NCBI GenBank assembly: GCA_902776685.1
Contig: CACYRB010000012.1
Location: 1-40,807, forward strand
Length of the DNA stretch: 40,807 nt
DNA from: an uncultured Prevotellaceae bacterium
GTDB lineage: Bacteria; Bacteroidota; Bacteroidia; Bacteroidales; Bacteroidaceae
Direction of reading: 5' to 3'
Below, piece by piece: positions 39,801 through 40,807 of this stretch; positions within the stretch are counted from its first letter, which is position 1; the number at the start of each line of letters is the position of its first letter. Below the pieces are notes generated by a model. It saw only the letters and a program-made list of their open reading frames with translations, ran no database searches and had not been told where the DNA came from. Position numbers and translations under genes: made by a program.

Positions 39801-40807
39801 GACCAGCTATGTTGAAGGACGTGAAGCCACAGGACTGAAAGTGCCTGTCAATACTTACTCTCTGCTGTCTGTCAGTCGTTCGGGCGACAATCTGAGTGTG
39901 CAGCTGAACCGTGACGAGGCAGTGACGCTCACTGCCAAGAGATTAGAGGGGTTGTCGGTCTTCTCTGTTGGTGGAGCCTCTGGCGTCACCGCTGAGCAGG
40001 CATTCAGAGGCCATTTCACCGAGGTCCGCGTATGGAACCATGCACTGACGGAGAAAGAACTGAAAAGCCATGCCGACCGAGTGCTGAACGGCCGTGAGCA
40101 AGGCCTCATGCTCTACTGGCCAATGGACGAAGGTCTCGAGCGCTACGTTTTCGATGCGTCATATGCCAACGACATGCCCAATGGTCGTCATGCCACAGTG
40201 GGCAACAACATCGTGCCCTCCAGCATCATACCCACCGACGCGCAACTCTCACGATATGCCACCACCAACGAGAATGGTGAATACATCATCCGAGGCATCC
40301 CGTTCGTGGGCAGCGGATCCACTTACACCATCCTTCCCACACGCGGCATCCACGAGTTCTCACCACAGTCGCGCAACGGCTTCATCGGCAACGGCAATCT
40401 GACGCTGAACGCCTACGACTTCACCGACGTGTCGTCGTTCCCCGTCCGTGGTAAGGTCACCTATCTCAACACCAACATCCCCGTCGACTCCGTGCAGTTC
40501 ATGATCGACGGTGCCCTAGTACAATCGAAAGAGGGCGTTCGCAGCGATGCCAATGGCGAATACGAGATAAGCGTTCCTATCGGCGAACACCTTATCGAGT
40601 GCTACATGAACGGCCACCGCTTCACGTCGTTCCCTCTTGACGGCAGCAAATATGACTTCAAACGCTCTGAGGTTGTCAACTTTGTCGACTCCACACTGGT
40701 CAACGTCACGGGCCGTATCAACGGCGGTTTCTCCGACCAAAGCGAGCCCGTTGGCTTCCATCGCAGCAAAAACCGCATAGGCAAGGCCACCATCAAGCTC
40801 AGCCTCG
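36862..40807 (+). CDS. giant exported FN3/LamG modular surface protein, 3' end cut by window
   Basis: Open from the ATG at 36862 to the right edge (1315 codons and one base) with no stop, so partial. A signal peptide (about 1-32, hydrophobic FLGLLLLLSTSTTSLHA) is followed by a beta-rich domain (to about 300). Three FN3-like domains follow, about 313-405, 435-535 and 541-635. A carboxypeptidase-regulatory-like strand set starts near 638 (GVISGRVTFG). A LamG domain begins near 700 (YTVQMFIRPDE) and ends near 1095 (FTEVRVWNHALTEKEL, YWPMDEG), interrupted at about 745-985 by a Gly-rich beta-helix-like region (GAGIGGG, AIGVGGYG). More regulatory-like Ig domains follow from about 1130. Probably secreted or surface-attached; adhesion is inferred from the domains. 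The gene shares strand and locus with the LRR and 70-aa genes. Confidence 0.8.
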   Translation, partial: MKQNEYRTKATAFWRFLGLLLLLSTSTTSLHASDWVLNESKYSASLSGDHLCLEVFLADLDYSNTYSKGGHVYATNGIKTIDLMYLEYVNQGDDESQTAEVKAYVVEPNARAWFTNSQMGNQQIGTSSSSYWLTKWGSDHHYMTAKIDFYYPSELAGGTWKIYYNFKHSNNSWYTKVLHYGCQTSSTLGMSPIDASQYTCERTSPNNIKFSVPKLPDDIPSKVNDVRTRYCTYNVSYIYYKQDGSKETIKETYECDKMQAKSFTHTTPETVGNPKRIDLQVSVRQGVKDPKGDFWSTASYYNKTDVFPVVPVPGSITTEFRQFDNTVVLSWPQPVGSNYLTCTPYLYRIETDANGNIQSGRSWSKRGTVDNAASNSSLSFNDDGVQMGINYKYMVVNVPKEWIGSTINTSMLNNPTEDLLKKLAYTVSDVITTSPVLSIYNLQRDTTITDEVRLTWEYSRIPTDAATVTFKVMRKTDENATWSELGTVNGTSQPSAGTVLSFVDNTLPNPSVRYQYKVVLSLVNGKYEFESDPIFAGYLSGSSVKSFSATKGTHEATVRLSWKAKQVGTDNTSYVISRRYVNTGADFMQIYTTNGTAEQYTYEDNTVQPGYYYEYKIETYSGNLIQNTLYDVGFCQARGVISGRVTFGTGSAVEDVRLSLLPSATGDDNTVRGYSQRVEGASTGIMWDADSAEVAKVFGEDKDYTVQMFIRPDEGMAEGAVIGEIPGWCRLLLGGQTGSDYELELMKVMPRPAIDLSTVSGDFVARDNDVLTGTLRRNVKISIADGATVLLRDVTINRPYDYYDYDYTWAGISCEGDATILLSGDNHVKGFSSKYPGIYIPSGKTLTIKGDGSLRAESNGYGAGIGGGYNKDCGNIVIEGGSITASGGTSVSAIGVGGYGSCGNITISSGVTSITAVNKMGANYANIGGGDHGTCGVVTIGDVVYFDGQNYQNGGERVLVNFPYIYRGNGSGSVPMTVTPTSYVEGREATGLKVPVNTYSLLSVSRSGDNLSVQLNRDEAVTLTAKRLEGLSVFSVGGASGVTAEQAFRGHFTEVRVWNHALTEKELKSHADRVLNGREQGLMLYWPMDEGLERYVFDASYANDMPNGRHATVGNNIVPSSIIPTDAQLSRYATTNENGEYIIRGIPFVGSGSTYTILPTRGIHEFSPQSRNGFIGNGNLTLNAYDFTDVSSFPVRGKVTYLNTNIPVDSVQFMIDGALVQSKEGVRSDANGEYEISVPIGEHLIECYMNGHRFTSFPLDGSKYDFKRSEVVNFVDSTLVNVTGRINGGFSDQSEPVGFHRSKNRIGKATIKLSL

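Overview
The window looks like a chromosomal segment of a Bacteroidales bacterium, most probably Prevotella or a close relative. The grounds are: many upstream regions carry the Bacteroidetes promoter signature TTTG-N18-20-TAnnTTTG; there is a FeoA-FeoB fusion, a PPi-dependent phosphofructokinase, an RprX/RprY pair, a FadL/OmpP1 'hemin receptor' porin, an EF-G paralogue of the Bacteroides EF-G2 type, a DUF4270 lipoprotein next to panC/panD, and large secreted LRR/FN3/LamG proteins. No rRNA, tRNA, transposase, phage gene or cas gene was found. Most of the window is core genome; the last ~6 kb is accessory surface-protein DNA.

Layout. 1-3.3 kb: a Fur-family regulator and an M49 dipeptidyl peptidase III (minus). 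3.3-6.1 kb: rplU-rpmA, serS and a flavin reductase-like protein (plus). 6.2-7.5 kb: panC-panD (minus), then a stand-alone starch-synthase N-domain protein and a DUF4270 lipoprotein (plus). 10.7-13.4 kb: FadL-like porin and a Tyr/Trp/Gly-rich secreted protein (minus). 13.5-17 kb: prmA (plus), convergent with a GH25 lysozyme and pfp (minus). 17.1-22.9 kb: a compact plus-strand cluster of a small conserved protein, an acyltransferase, an exported amidase-like modular protein, a small protein and a YgiQ-type radical SAM enzyme. 23.1-26.7 kb: a phytase-type esterase-like protein (minus) and feoAB (plus). 26.8-28.1 kb: rpsF-rpsR-rplI (minus). 28.2-33.2 kb: a small membrane protein, rprX-rprY and the EF-G paralogue. 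33.6 kb to the end: a GH5-like exported hydrolase, an LRR-type secreted protein, a 70-aa peptide gene and a giant FN3/LamG surface protein that runs off the right edge.

The least explained material is non-coding. A ~470-bp element occurs twice (10196-10664 and 34712-35181). Each copy has a long leading hairpin whose stem differs between copies but stays paired, followed by six consecutive 22-23-bp units that are each a short palindrome. A separate array of four perfectly phased 22-bp palindromic units lies at 22965-23052. In addition, several junctions hold short tandem arrays of four 7-bp units (6186-6213, 6233-6260, 12316-12344). Two such arrays lie inside the 3' end of the LRR gene (36357-36384 and 36465-36492), where gain or loss of a unit would shift the frame just before the C-terminal motif. 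These repeats, the possible alternative hairpins at 36782-36826 and the shared divergent-promoter palindrome at 13431-13471 are the best candidates for something undescribed.

Many starts were moved inward from the longest open frame because the upstream part overlaps a promoter element, a repeat or the previous gene. These include pfp, the GH25 lysozyme, the GH5-like protein, ygiQ, feoAB, rprY and the Tyr/Trp/Gly-rich protein.
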